Program-made: the position numbers and the translations under genes
Shown: piece after piece, positions 44,501-59,500 of the stretch
Position numbering within the stretch: the first letter of the stretch is position 1
How the letters are laid out: every line of letters starts with the position of its first letter
Assembly (NCBI GenBank): GCA_964020085.1
Contig: OZ026601.1
Location: 29,584,318 to 29,648,317, forward strand
Direction of reading: 5' to 3'
Source of the DNA: Micromussa lordhowensis
Taxonomy: Eukaryota > Cnidaria > Anthozoa > Scleractinia > Lobophylliidae
DNA: 64,000 bases
Notes under the pieces: generated by a model
What the model saw: only the letters and a program-made list of their open reading frames with translations
What the model was told of the DNA's origin: nothing
Database searches by the model: none

Positions 44501-47500
44501 CGCTAAGCTTGTTTTCATCCTATAACGCCATGCAATTGCTGTTTTCATTTGTTATCTTGACATACGTGTTAAACTTGTGATTTTCTTCACACCTATTAGC
44601 TTGACGGTAGCTACAGCTTGAATGACCTTAAAAACTTCCTCTTAAGGCGGGGGTACACATGAAAGCCGTATTTTGGCTGGGTAGTATGTTTTTTATGCAA
44701 ATATCTCGTTGACGTTTCAAGCAATCAAGAATCGCTTTGCTCATTTCACATATCTATGTTTTGGGTTGTTTTGTAAATTTTTTGGTGATTTTTAGGTATA
44801 TTTGGAGAGAAATAGTTTTTCTTAAAGGATTAGTAAAATTGATGGAAATAGGAAATTTTGAAGATTTGGTGTTGTTTTAAAATTAGAGTTTGAAATTAAA
44901 AATTGGTTCATACACTCCAAACAGTTGCCCAACAACCTGGGGTGCCATTGTGCGGTCAGGCAACTGTCTGGTGGTGTTCCATAACCCTTTTTTTTCCCTT
45001 TCAACCTCTCTTTAAACTTACCAAAATTTCACTTAAATTCACGTGTACCCCCGCCTTAAAGGCGGACAATTTCGAATATTCTTGACGTTTAAATCAAGTT
45101 TTTAATGCCAGATATATTTATCTGATATGGATACAGGTTAAAACGCGTGTTTTAAACATGTTTATTAAAAGGGAAAAAACGAAAAATAATTCAAGCAAAA
45201 TGCTCCTCGTTCTCTGCTCCCCCCTACCCCCCTCATGGGGGTAGGGTTAACGGGAGCAGAGTCTCTGCAGAGTCCCACCCTCACCGGTCCACCCGCACGA
45301 GGAGCCTCCAACATCTCTTCGATGCAACTAACTTTAAGTAGGAGGTGAAAAGCTCTTTGCCTCCCTTTTGGGAGGCATTTCTTAGACTCGCACGAGGCAT
45401 AGCCTCGTTTTGGCGCTAAGCTTGTTTTCATCCTATAACGCCATGCAATTGCTGTTTTCATTTGTTATCTTGACATACGTGTTAAACTTGTGATTTTCTT
45501 CACACCTATTAGCTTGACGGTAGCTACAGCTTGAATGACCTTAAAAACTTCCTCTTAAGGCGGGGGTACACATGAAAGCCGTATTTTGGCTGGGTAGTAT
45601 GTTTTTTATGCAAATATCTCGTTGACGTTTCAAGCAATCAAGAATCGCTTTGCTCATTTCACATATCTATGTTTTGGGTTGTTTTGTAAATTTTTTGGTG
45701 ATTTTTAGGTATATTTGGAGAGAAATAGTTTTTCTTAAAGGATTAGTAAAATTGATGGAAATAGGAAATTTTGAAGATTTGGTGTTGTTTTAAAATTAGA
45801 GTTTGAAATTAAAAATTGGTTCATACACTCCAAACAGTTGCCCAACAACCTGGGGTGCCATTGTGCGGTCAGGCAACTGTCTGGTGGTGTTCCATAACCC
45901 TTTTTTTTCCCTTTCAACCTCTCTTTAAACTTACCAAAATTTCACTTAAATTCACGTGTACCCCCGCCTTAAAGGCGGACAATTTCGAATATTCTTGACG
46001 TTTAAATCAAGTTTTTAATGCCAGATATATTTATCTGATATGGATACAGGTTAAAACGCGTGTTTTAAACATGTTTATTAAAAGGGAAAAAACGAAAAAT
46101 AATTCAAGCAAAATGCTCCTCGTTCTCTGCTCCCCCCTACCCCCCTCATGGGGGTAGGGTTAACGGGAGCAGAGTCTCTGCAGAGTCCCACCCTCACCGG
46201 TCCACCCGCACGAGGAGCCTCCAACATCTCTTCGATGCAACTAACTTTAAGTAGGAGGTGAAAAGCTCTTTGCCTCCCTTTTGGGAGGCATTTCTTAGAC
46301 TCGCACGAGGCATAGCCTCGTTTTGGCGCTAAGCTTGTTTTCATCCTATAACGCCATGCAATTGCTGTTTTCATTTGTTATCTTGACATACGTGTTAAAC
46401 TTGTGATTTTCTTCACACCTATTAGCTTGACGGTAGCTACAGCTTGAATGACCTTAAAAACTTCCTCTTAAGGCGGGGGTACACATGAAAGCCGTATTTT
46501 GGCTGGGTAGTATGTTTTTTATGCAAATATCTCGTTGACGTTTCAAGCAATCAAGAATCGCTTTGCTCATTTCACATATCTATGTTTTGGGTTGTTTTGT
46601 AAATTTTTTGGTGATTTTTAGGTATATTTGGAGAGAAATAGTTTTTCTTAAAGGATTAGTAAAATTGATGGAAATAGGAAATTTTGAAGATTTGGTGTTG
46701 TTTTAAAATTAGAGTTTGAAATTAAAAATTGGTTCATACACTCCAAACAGTTGCCCAACAACCTGGGGTGCCATTGTGCGGTCAGGCAACTGTCTGGTGG
46801 TGTTCCATAACCCTTTTTTTTCCCTTTCAACCTCTCTTTAAACTTACCAAAATTTCACTTAAATTCACGTGTACCCCCGCCTTAAAGGCGGACAATTTCG
46901 AATATTCTTGACGTTTAAATCAAGTTTTTAATGCCAGATATATTTATCTGATATGGATACAGGTTAAAACGCGTGTTTTAAACATGTTTATTAAAAGGGA
47001 AAAAACGAAAAATAATTCAAGCAAAATGCTCCTCGTTCTCTGCTCCCCCCTACCCCCCTCATGGGGGTAGGGTTAACGGGAGCAGAGTCTCTGCAGAGTC
47101 CCACCCTCACCGGTCCACCCGCACGAGGAGCCTCCAACATCTCTTCGATGCAACTAACTTTAAGTAGGAGGTGAAAAGCTCTTTGCCTCCCTTTTGGGAG
47201 GCATTTCTTAGACTCGCACGAGGCATAGCCTCGTTTTGGCGCTAAGCTTGTTTTCATCCTATAACGCCATGCAATTGCTGTTTTCATTTGTTATCTTGAC
47301 ATACGTGTTAAACTTGTGATTTTCTTCACACCTATTAGCTTGACGGTAGCTACAGCTTGAATGACCTTAAAAACTTCCTCTTAAGGCGGGGGTACACATG
47401 AAAGCCGTATTTTGGCTGGGTAGTATGTTTTTTATGCAAATATCTCGTTGACGTTTCAAGCAATCAAGAATCGCTTTGCTCATTTCACATATCTATGTTT

Positions 47501-50500
47501 TGGGTTGTTTTGTAAATTTTTTGGTGATTTTTAGGTATATTTGGAGAGAAATAGTTTTTCTTAAAGGATTAGTAAAATTGATGGAAATAGGAAATTTTGA
47601 AGATTTGGTGTTGTTTTAAAATTAGAGTTTGAAATTAAAAATTGGTTCATACACTCCAAACAGTTGCCCAACAACCTGGGGTGCCATTGTGCGGTCAGGC
47701 AACTGTCTGGTGGTGTTCCATAACCCTTTTTTTTCCCTTTCAACCTCTCTTTAAACTTACCAAAATTTCACTTAAATTCACGTGTACCCCCGCCTTAAAG
47801 GCGGACAATTTCGAATATTCTTGACGTTTAAATCAAGTTTTTAATGCCAGATATATTTATCTGATATGGATACAGGTTAAAACGCGTGTTTTAAACATGT
47901 TTATTAAAAGGGAAAAAACGAAAAATAATTCAAGCAAAATGCTCCTCGTTCTCTGCTCCCCCCTACCCCCCTCATGGGGGTAGGGTTAACGGGAGCAGAG
48001 TCTCTGCAGAGTCCCACCCTCACCGGTCCACCCGCACGAGGAGCCTCCAACATCTCTTCGATGCAACTAACTTTAAGTAGGAGGTGAAAAGCTCTTTGCC
48101 TCCCTTTTGGGAGGCATTTCTTAGACTCGCACGAGGCATAGCCTCGTTTTGGCGCTAAGCTTGTTTTCATCCTATAACGCCATGCAATTGCTGTTTTCAT
48201 TTGTTATCTTGACATACGTGTTAAACTTGTGATTTTCTTCACACCTATTAGCTTGACGGTAGCTACAGCTTGAATGACCTTAAAAACTTCCTCTTAAGGC
48301 GGGGGTACACATGAAAGCCGTATTTTGGCTGGGTAGTATGTTTTTTATGCAAATATCTCGTTGACGTTTCAAGCAATCAAGAATCGCTTTGCTCATTTCA
48401 CATATCTATGTTTTGGGTTGTTTTGTAAATTTTTTGGTGATTTTTAGGTATATTTGGAGAGAAATAGTTTTTCTTAAAGGATTAGTAAAATTGATGGAAA
48501 TAGGAAATTTTGAAGATTTGGTGTTGTTTTAAAATTAGAGTTTGAAATTAAAAATTGGTTCATACACTCCAAACAGTTGCCCAACAACCTGGGGTGCCAT
48601 TGTGCGGTCAGGCAACTGTCTGGTGGTGTTCCATAACCCTTTTTTTTCCCTTTCAACCTCTCTTTAAACTTACCAAAATTTCACTTAAATTCACGTGTAC
48701 CCCCGCCTTAAAGGCGGACAATTTCGAATATTCTTGACGTTTAAATCAAGTTTTTAATGCCAGATATATTTATCTGATATGGATACAGGTTAAAACGCGT
48801 GTTTTAAACATGTTTATTAAAAGGGAAAAAACGAAAAATAATTCAAGCAAAATGCTCCTCGTTCTCTGCTCCCCCCTACCCCCCTCATGGGGGTAGGGTT
48901 AACGGGAGCAGAGTCTCTGCAGAGTCCCACCCTCACCGGTCCACCCGCACGAGGAGCCTCCAACATCTCTTCGATGCAACTAACTTTAAGTAGGAGGTGA
49001 AAAGCTCTTTGCCTCCCTTTTGGGAGGCATTTCTTAGACTCGCACGAGGCATAGCCTCGTTTTGGCGCTAAGCTTGTTTTCATCCTATAACGCCATGCAA
49101 TTGCTGTTTTCATTTGTTATCTTGACATACGTGTTAAACTTGTGATTTTCTTCACACCTATTAGCTTGACGGTAGCTACAGCTTGAATGACCTTAAAAAC
49201 TTCCTCTTAAGGCGGGGGTACACATGAAAGCCGTATTTTGGCTGGGTAGTATGTTTTTTATGCAAATATCTCGTTGACGTTTCAAGCAATCAAGAATCGC
49301 TTTGCTCATTTCACATATCTATGTTTTGGGTTGTTTTGTAAATTTTTTGGTGATTTTTAGGTATATTTGGAGAGAAATAGTTTTTCTTAAAGGATTAGTA
49401 AAATTGATGGAAATAGGAAATTTTGAAGATTTGGTGTTGTTTTAAAATTAGAGTTTGAAATTAAAAATTGGTTCATACACTCCAAACAGTTGCCCAACAA
49501 CCTGGGGTGCCATTGTGCGGTCAGGCAACTGTCTGGTGGTGTTCCATAACCCTTTTTTTTCCCTTTCAACCTCTCTTTAAACTTACCAAAATTTCACTTA
49601 AATTCACGTGTACCCCCGCCTTAAAGGCGGACAATTTCGAATATTCTTGACGTTTAAATCAAGTTTTTAATGCCAGATATATTTATCTGATATGGATACA
49701 GGTTAAAACGCGTGTTTTAAACATGTTTATTGAAAGGGAAAAAACGAAAAATAATTCAAGCAAAATGCTCCTCGTTCTCTGCTCCCCCCTACCCCCCTCA
49801 TGGGGGTAGGGTTAACGGGAGCAGAGTCTCTGCAGAGTCCCACCCTCACCGGTCCACCCGCACGAGGAGCCTCCAACATCTCTTCGATGCAACTAACTTT
49901 AAGTAGGAGGTGAAAAGCTCTTTGCCTCCCTTTTGGGAGGCATTTCTTAGACTCGCACGAGGCATAGCCTCGTTTTGGCGCTAAGCTTGTTTTCATCCTA
50001 TAACGCCATGCAATTGCTGTTTTCATTTGTTATCTTGACATACGTGTTAAACTTGTGATTTTCTTCACACCTATTAGCTTGACGGTAGCTACAGCTTGAA
50101 TGACCTTAAAAACTTCCTCTTAAGGCGGGGGTACACATGAAAGCCGTATTTTGGCTGGGTAGTATGTTTTTTATGCAAATATCTCGTTGACGTTTCAAGC
50201 AATCAAGAATCGCTTTGCTCATTTCACATATCTATGTTTTGGGTTGTTTTGTAAATTTTTTGGTGATTTTTAGGTATATTTGGAGAGAAATAGTTTTTCT
50301 TAAAGGATTAGTAAAATTGATGGAAATAGGAAATTTTGAAGATTTGGTGTTGTTTTAAAATTAGAGTTTGAAATTAAAAATTGGTTCATACACTCCAAAC
50401 AGTTGCCCAACAACCTGGGGTGCCATTGTGCGGTCAGGCAACTGTCTGGTGGTGTTCCATAACCCTTTTTTTTCCCTTTCAACCTCTCTTTAAACTTACC

Positions 50501-53500
50501 AAAATTTCACTTAAATTCACGTGTACCCCCGCCTTAAAGGCGGACAATTTCGAATATTCTTGACGTTTAAATCAAGTTTTTAATGCCAGATATATTTATC
50601 TGATATGGATACAGGTTAAAACGCGTGTTTTAAACATGTTTATTAAAAGGGAAAAAACGAAAAATAATTCAAGCAAAATGCTCCTCGTTCTCTGCTCCCC
50701 CCTACCCCCCTCATGGGGGTAGGGTTAACGGGAGCAGAGTCTCTGCAGAGTCCCACCCTCACCGGTCCACCCGCACGAGGAGCCTCCAACATCTCTTCGA
50801 TGCAACTAACTTTAAGTAGGAGGTGAAAAGCTCTTTGCCTCCCTTTTGGGAGGCATTTCTTAGACTCGCACGAGGCATAGCCTCGTTTTGGCGCTAAGCT
50901 TGTTTTCATCCTATAACGCCATGCAATTGCTGTTTTCATTTGTTATCTTGACATACGTGTTAAACTTGTGATTTTCTTCACACCTATTAGCTTGACGGTA
51001 GCTACAGCTTGAATGACCTTAAAAACTTCCTCTTAAGGCGGGGGTAGACATGAAAGCCGTATTTTGGCTGGGTAGTATGTTTTTTATGCAAATATCTCGT
51101 TGACGTTTCAAGCAATCAAGAATCTCTTTGCTCATTTCACATATCTATGTTTTGGGTTGTTTTGTAAATTTTTTGGTGATTTTTAGGTATATTTGGAGAG
51201 AAATAGTTTTTCTTAAAGGATTAGTAAAATTGATGGAAATAGGAAATTTTGAAGATTTGGTGTTGTTTTAAAATTAGAGTTTGAAATTAAAAATTGGTTC
51301 ATACACTCCAAACAGTTGCCCAACAACCTGGGGTGCCATTGTGCGGTCAGGCAACTGTCTGGTGGTGTTCCATAACCCTTTTTTTTCCCTTTCAACCTCT
51401 CTTTAAACTTACCAAAATTTCACTTAAATTCACGTGTACCCCCGCCTTAAAGGCGGACAATTTCGAATATTCTTGACGTTTAAATCAAGTTTTTAATGCC
51501 AGATATATTTATCTGATATGGATACAGGTTAAAACGCGTGTTTTAAACATGTTTATTAAAAGGGAAAAAACGAAAAATAATTCAAGCAAAATGCTCCTCG
51601 TTCTCTGCTCCCCCCTACCCCCCTCATGGGGGTAGGGTTAACGGGAGCAGAGTCTCTGCAGAGTCCCACCCTCACCGGTCCACCCGCACGAGGAGCCTCC
51701 AACATCTCTTCGATGCAACTAACTTTAAGTAGGAGGTGAAAAGCTCTTTGCCTCCCTTTTGGGAGGCATTTCTTAGACTCGCACGAGGCATAGCCTCGTT
51801 TTGGCGCTAAGCTTGTTTTCATCCTATAACGCCATGCAATTGCTGTTTTCATTTGTTATCTTGACATACGTGTTAAACTTGTGATTTTCTTCACACCTAT
51901 TAGCTTGACGGTAGCTACAGCTTGAATGACCTTAAAAACTTCCTCTTAAGGCGGGGGTAGACATGAAAGCCGTATTTTGGCTGGGTAGTATGTTTTTTAT
52001 GCAAATATCTCGTTGACGTTTCAAGCAATCAAGAATCTCTTTGCTCATTTCACATATCTATGTTTTGGGTTGTTTTGTAAATTTTTTGGTGATTTTTAGG
52101 TATATTTGGAGAGAAATAGTTTTTCTTAAAGGATTAGTAAAATTGATGGAAATAGGAAATTTTGAAGATTTGGTGTTGTTTTAAAATTAGAGTTTGAAAT
52201 TAAAAATTGGTTCATACACTCCAAACAGTTGCCCAACAACCTGGGGTGCCATTGTGCGGTCAGGCAACTGTCTGGTGGTGTTCCATAACCCTTTTTTTTC
52301 CCTTTCAACCTCTCTTTAAACTTACCAAAATTTCACTTAAATTCACGTGTACCCCCGCCTTAAAGGCGGACAATTTCGAATATTCTTGACGTTTAAATCA
52401 AGTTTTTAATGCCAGATATATTTATCTGATATGGATACAGGTTAAAACGCGTGTTTTAAACATGTTTATTAAAAGGGAAAAAACGAAAAATAATTCAAGC
52501 AAAATGCTCCTCGTTCTCTGCTCCCCCCTACCCCCCTCATGGGGGTAGGGTTAACGGGAGCAGAGTCTCTGCAGAGTCCCACCCTCACCGGTCCACCCGC
52601 ACGAGGAGCCTCCAACATCTCTTCGATGCAACTAACTTTAAGTAGGAGGTGAAAAGCTCTTTGCCTCCCTTTTGGGAGGCATTTCTTAGACTCGCACGAG
52701 GCATAGCCTCGTTTTGGCGCTAAGCTTGTTTTCATCCTATAACGCCATGCAATTGCTGTTTTCATTTGTTATCTTGACATACGTGTTAAACTTGTGATTT
52801 TCTTCACACCTATTAGCTTGACGGTAGCTACAGCTTGAATGACCTTAAAAACTTCCTCTTAAGGCGGGGGTACACATGAAAGCCGTATTTTGGCTGGGTA
52901 GTATGTTTTTTATGCAAATATCTCGTTGACGTTTCAAGCAATCAAGAATCTCTTTGCTCATTTCACATATCTATGTTTTGGGTTGTTTTGTAAATTTTTT
53001 GGTGATTTTTAGGTATATTTGGAGAGAAATAGTTTTTCTTAAAGGATTAGTAAAATTGATGGAAATAGGAAATTTTGAAGATTTGGTGTTGTTTTAAAAT
53101 TAGAGTTTGAAATTAAAAATTGGTTCATACACTCCAAACAGTTGCCCAACAACCTGGGGTGCCATTGTGCGGTCAGGCAACTGTCTGGTGGTGTTCCATA
53201 ACCCTTTTTTTTCCCTTTCAACCTCTCTTTAAACTTACCAAAATTTCACTTAAATTCACGTGTACCCCCGCCTTAAAGGCGGACAATTTCGAATATTCTT
53301 GACGTTTAAATCAAGTTTTTAATGCCAGATATATTTATCTGATATGGATACAGGTTAAAACGCGTGTTTTAAACATGTTTATTAAAAGGGAAAAAACGAA
53401 AAATAATTCAAGCAAAATGCTCCTCGTTCTCTGCTCCCCCCTACCCCCCTCATGGGGGTAGGGTTAACGGGAGCAGAGTCTCTGCAGAGTCCCACCCTCA

Positions 53501-56500
53501 CCGGTCCACCCGCACGAGGAGCCTCCAACATCTCTTCGATGCAACTAACTTTAAGTAGGAGGTGAAAAGCTCTTTGCCTCCCTTTTGGGAGGCATTTCTT
53601 AGACTCGCACGAGGCATAGCCTCGTTTTGGCGCTAAGCTTGTTTTCATCCTATAACGCCATGCAATTGCTGTTTTCATTTGTTATCTTGACATACGTGTT
53701 AAACTTGTGATTTTCTTCACACCTATTAGCTTGACGGTAGCTACAGCTTGAATGACCTTAAAAACTTCCTCTTAAGGCGGGGGTACACATGAAAGCCGTA
53801 TTTTGGCTGGGTAGTATGTTTTTTATGCAAATATCTCGTTGACGTTTCAAGCAATCAAGAATCTCTTTGCTCATTTCACATATCTATGTTTTGGGTTGTT
53901 TTGTAAATTTTTTGGTGATTTTTAGGTATATTTGGAGAGAAATAGTTTTTCTTAAAGGATTAGTAAAATTGATGGAAATAGGAAATTTTGAAGATTTGGT
54001 GTTGTTTTAAAATTAGAGTTTGAAATTAAAAATTGGTTCATACACTCCAAACAGTTGCCCAACAACCTGGGGTGCCATTGTGCGGTCAGGCAACTGTCTG
54101 GTGGTGTTCCATAACCCTTTTTTTTCCCTTTCAACCTCTCTTTAAACTTACCAAAATTTCACTTAAATTCACGTGTACCCCCGCCTTAAAGGCGGACAAT
54201 TTCGAATATTCTTGACGTTTAAATCAAGTTTTTAATGCCAGATATATTTATCTGATATGGATACAGGTTAAAACGCGTGTTTTAAACATGTTTATTAAAA
54301 GGGAAAAAACGAAAAATAATTCAAGCAAAATGCTCCTCGTTCTCTGCTCCCCCCTACCCCCCTCATGGGGGTAGGGTTAACGGGAGCAGAGTCTCTGCAG
54401 AGTCCCACCCTCACCGGTCCACCCGCACGAGGAGCCTCCAACATCTCTTCGATGCAACTAACTTTAAGTAGGAGGTGAAAAGCTCTTTGCCTCCCTTTTG
54501 GGAGGCATTTCTTAGACTCGCACGAGGCATAGCCTCGTTTTGGCGCTAAGCTTGTTTTCATCCTATAACGCCATGCAATTGCTGTTTTCATTTGTTATCT
54601 TGACATACGTGTTAAACTTGTGATTTTCTTCACACCTATTAGCTTGACGGTAGCTACAGCTTGAATGACCTTAAAAACTTCCTCTTAAGGCGGGGGTACA
54701 CATGAAAGCCGTATTTTGGCTGGGTAGTATGTTTTTTATGCAAATATCTCGTTGACGTTTCAAGCAATCAAGAATCTCTTTGCTCATTTCACATATCTAT
54801 GTTTTGGGTTGTTTTGTAAATTTTTTGGTGATTTTTAGGTATATTTGGAGAGAAATAGTTTTTCTTAAAGGATTAGTAAAATTGATGGAAATAGGAAATT
54901 TTGAAGATTTGGTGTTGTTTTAAAATTAGAGTTTGAAATTAAAAATTGGTTCATACACTCCAAACAGTTGCCCAACAACCTGGGGTGCCATTGTGCGGTC
55001 AGGCAACTGTCTGGTGGTGTTCCATAACCCTTTTTTTTCCCTTTCAACCTCTCTTTAAACTTACCAAAATTTCACTTAAATTCACGTGTACCCCCGCCTT
55101 AAAGGCGGACAATTTCGAATATTCTTGACGTTTAAATCAAGTTTTTAATGCCAGATATATTTATCTGATATGGATACAGGTTAAAACGCGTGTTTTAAAC
55201 ATGTTTATTAAAAGGGAAAAAACGAAAAATAATTCAAGCAAAATGCTCCTCGTTCTCTGCTCCCCCCTACCCCCCTCATGGGGGTAGGGTTAACGGGAGC
55301 AGAGTCTCTGCAGAGTCCCACCCTCACCGGTCCACCCGCACGAGGAGCCTCCAACATCTCTTCGATGCAACTAACTTTAAGTAGGAGGTGAAAAGCTCTT
55401 TGCCTCCCTTTTGGGAGGCATTTCTTAGACTCGCACGAGGCATAGCCTCGTTTTGGCGCTAAGCTTGTTTTCATCCTATAACGCCATGCAATTGCTGTTT
55501 TCATTTGTTATCTTGACATACGTGTTAAACTTGTGATTTTCTTCACACCTATTAGCTTGACGGTAGCTACAGCTTGAATGACCTTAAAAACTTCCTCTTA
55601 AGGCGGGGGTACACATGAAAGCCGTATTTTGGCTGGGTAGTATGTTTTTTATGCAAATATCTCGTTGACGTTTCAAGCAATCAAGAATCTCTTTGCTCAT
55701 TTCACATATCTATGTTTTGGGTTGTTTTGTAAATTTTTTGGTGATTTTTAGGTATATTTGGAGAGAAATAGTTTTTCTTAAAGGATTAGTAAAATTGATG
55801 GAAATAGGAAATTTTGAAGATTTGGTGTTGTTTTAAAATTAGAGTTTGAAATTAAAAATTGGTTCATACACTCCAAACAGTTGCCCAACAACCTGGGGTG
55901 CCATTGTGCGGTCAGGCAACTGTCTGGTGGTGTTCCATAACCCTTTTTTTTCCCTTTCAACCTCTCTTTAAACTTACCAAAATTTCACTTAAATTCACGT
56001 GTACCCCCGCCTTAAAGGCGGACAATTTCGAATATTCTTGACGTTTAAATCAAGTTTTTAATGCCAGATATATTTATCTGATATGGATACAGGTTAAAAC
56101 GCGTGTTTTAAACATGTTTATTAAAAGGGAAAAAACGAAAAATAATTCAAGCAAAATGCTCCTCGTTCTCTGCTCCCCCCTACCCCCCTCATGGGGGTAG
56201 GGTTAACGGGAGCAGAGTCTCTGCAGAGTCCCACCCTCACCGGTCCACCCGCACGAGGAGCCTCCAACATCTCTTCGATGCAACTAACTTTAAGTAGGAG
56301 GTGAAAAGCTCTTTGCCTCCCTTTTGGGAGGCATTTCTTAGACTCGCACGAGGCATAGCCTCGTTTTGGCGCTAAGCTTGTTTTCATCCTATAACGCCAT
56401 GCAATTGCTGTTTTCATTTGTTATCTTGACATACGTGTTAAACTTGTGATTTTCTTCACACCTATTAGCTTGACGGTAGCTACAGCTTGAATGACCTTAA

Positions 56501-59500
56501 AAACTTCCTCTTAAGGCGGGGGTACACATGAAAGCCGTATTTTGGCTGGGTAGTATGTTTTTTATGCAAATATCTCGTTGACGTTTCAAGCAATCAAGAA
56601 TCTCTTTGCTCATTTCACATATCTATGTTTTGGGTTGTTTTGTAAATTTTTTGGTGATTTTTAGGTATATTTGGAGAGAAATAGTTTTTCTTAAAGGATT
56701 AGTAAAATTGATGGAAATAGGAAATTTTGAAGATTTGGTGTTGTTTTAAAATTAGAGTTTGAAATTAAAAATTGGTTCATACACTCCAAACAGTTGCCCA
56801 ACAACCTGGGGTGCCATTGTGCGGTCAGGCAACTGTCTGGTGGTGTTCCATAACCCTTTTTTTTCCCTTTCAACCTCTCTTTAAACTTACCAAAATTTCA
56901 CTTAAATTCACGTGTACCCCCGCCTTAAAGGCGGACAATTTCGAATATTCTTGACGTTTAAATCAAGTTTTTAATGCCAGATATATTTATCTGATATGGA
57001 TACAGGTTAAAACGCGTGTTTTAAACATGTTTATTAAAAGGGAAAAAACGAAAAATAATTCAAGCAAAATGCTCCTCGTTCTCTGCTCCCCCCTACCCCC
57101 CTCATGGGGGTAGGGTTAACGGGAGCAGAGTCTCTGCAGAGTCCCACCCTCACCGGTCCACCCGCACGAGGAGCCTCCAACATCTCTTCGATGCAACTAA
57201 CTTTAAGTAGGAGGTGAAAAGCTCTTTGCCTCCCTTTTGGGAGGCATTTCTTAGACTCGCACGAGGCATAGCCTCGTTTTGGCGCTAAGCTTGTTTTCAT
57301 CCTATAACGCCATGCAATTGCTGTTTTCATTTGTTATCTTGACATACGTGTTAAACTTGTGATTTTCTTCACACCTATTAGCTTGACGGTAGCTACAGCT
57401 TGAATGACCTTAAAAACTTCCTCTTAAGGCGGGGGTACACATGAAAGCCGTATTTTGGCTGGGTAGTATGTTTTTTATGCAAATATCTCGTTGACGTTTC
57501 AAGCAATCAAGAATCTCTTTGCTCATTTCACATATCTATGTTTTGGGTTGTTTTGTAAATTTTTTGGTGATTTTTAGGTATATTTGGAGAGAAATAGTTT
57601 TTCTTAAAGGATTAGTAAAATTGATGGAAATAGGAAATTTTGAAGATTTGGTGTTGTTTTAAAATTAGAGTTTGAAATTAAAAATTGGTTCATACACTCC
57701 AAACAGTTGCCCAACAACCTGGGGTGCCATTGTGCGGTCAGGCAACTGTCTGGTGGTGTTCCATAACCCTTTTTTTTCCCTTTCAACCTCTCTTTAAACT
57801 TACCAAAATTTCACTTAAATTCACGTGTACCCCCGCCTTAAAGGCGGACAATTTCGAATATTCTTGACGTTTAAATCAAGTTTTTAATGCCAGATATATT
57901 TATCTGATATGGATACAGGTTAAAACGCGTGTTTTAAACATGTTTATTAAAAGGGAAAAAACGAAAAATAATTCAAGCAAAATGCTCCTCGTTCTCTGCT
58001 CCCCCCTACCCCCCTCATGGGGGTAGGGTTAACGGGAGCAGAGTCTCTGCAGAGTCCCACCCTCACCGGTCCACCCGCACGAGGAGCCTCCAACATCTCT
58101 TCGATGCAACTAACTTTAAGTAGGAGGTGAAAAGCTCTTTGCCTCCCTTTTGGGAGGCATTTCTTAGACTCGCACGAGGCATAGCCTCGTTTTGGCGCTA
58201 AGCTTGTTTTCATCCTATAACGCCATGCAATTGCTGTTTTCATTTGTTATCTTGACATACGTGTTAAACTTGTGATTTTCTTCACACCTATTAGCTTGAC
58301 GGTAGCTACAGCTTGAATGACCTTAAAAACTTCCTCTTAAGGCGGGGGTACACATGAAAGCCGTATTTTGGCTGGGTAGTATGTTTTTTATGCAAATATC
58401 TCGTTGACGTTTCAAGCAATCAAGAATCTCTTTGCTCATTTCACATATCTATGTTTTGGGTTGTTTTGTAAATTTTTTGGTGATTTTTAGGTATATTTGG
58501 AGAGAAATAGTTTTTCTTAAAGGATTAGTAAAATTGATGGAAATAGGAAATTTTGAAGATTTGGTGTTGTTTTAAAATTAGAGTTTGAAATTAAAAATTG
58601 GTTCATACACTCCAAACAGTTGCCCAACAACCTGGGGTGCCATTGTGCGGTCAGGCAACTGTCTGGTGGTGTTCCATAACCCTTTTTTTTCCCTTTCAAC
58701 CTCTCTTTAAACTTACCAAAATTTCACTTAAATTCACGTGTACCCCCGCCTTAAAGGCGGACAATTTCGAATATTCTTGACGTTTAAATCAAGTTTTTAA
58801 TGCCAGATATATTTATCTGATATGGATACAGGTTAAAACGCGTGTTTTAAACATGTTTATTAAAAGGGAAAAAACGAAAAATAATTCAAGCAAAATGCTC
58901 CTCGTTCTCTGCTCCCCCCTACCCCCCTCATGGGGGTAGGGTTAACGGGAGCAGAGTCTCTGCAGAGTCCCACCCTCACCGGTCCACCCGCACGAGGAGC
59001 CTCCAACATCTCTTCGATGCAACTAACTTTAAGTAGGAGGTGAAAAGCTCTTTGCCTCCCTTTTGGGAGGCATTTCTTAGACTCGCACGAGGCATAGCCT
59101 CGTTTTGGCGCTAAGCTTGTTTTCATCCTATAACGCCATGCAATTGCTGTTTTCATTTGTTATCTTGACATACGTGTTAAACTTGTGATTTTCTTCACAC
59201 CTATTAGCTTGACGGTAGCTACAGCTTGAATGACCTTAAAAACTTCCTCTTAAGGCGGGGGTACACATGAAAGCCGTATTTTGGCTGGGTAGTATGTTTT
59301 TTATGCAAATATCTCGTTGACGTTTCAAGCAATCAAGAATCTCTTTGCTCATTTCACATATCTATGTTTTGGGTTGTTTTGTAAATTTTTTGGTGATTTT
59401 TAGGTATATTTGGAGAGAAATAGTTTTTCTTAAAGGATTAGTAAAATTGATGGAAATAGGAAATTTTGAAGATTTGGTGTTGTTTTAAAATTAGAGTTTG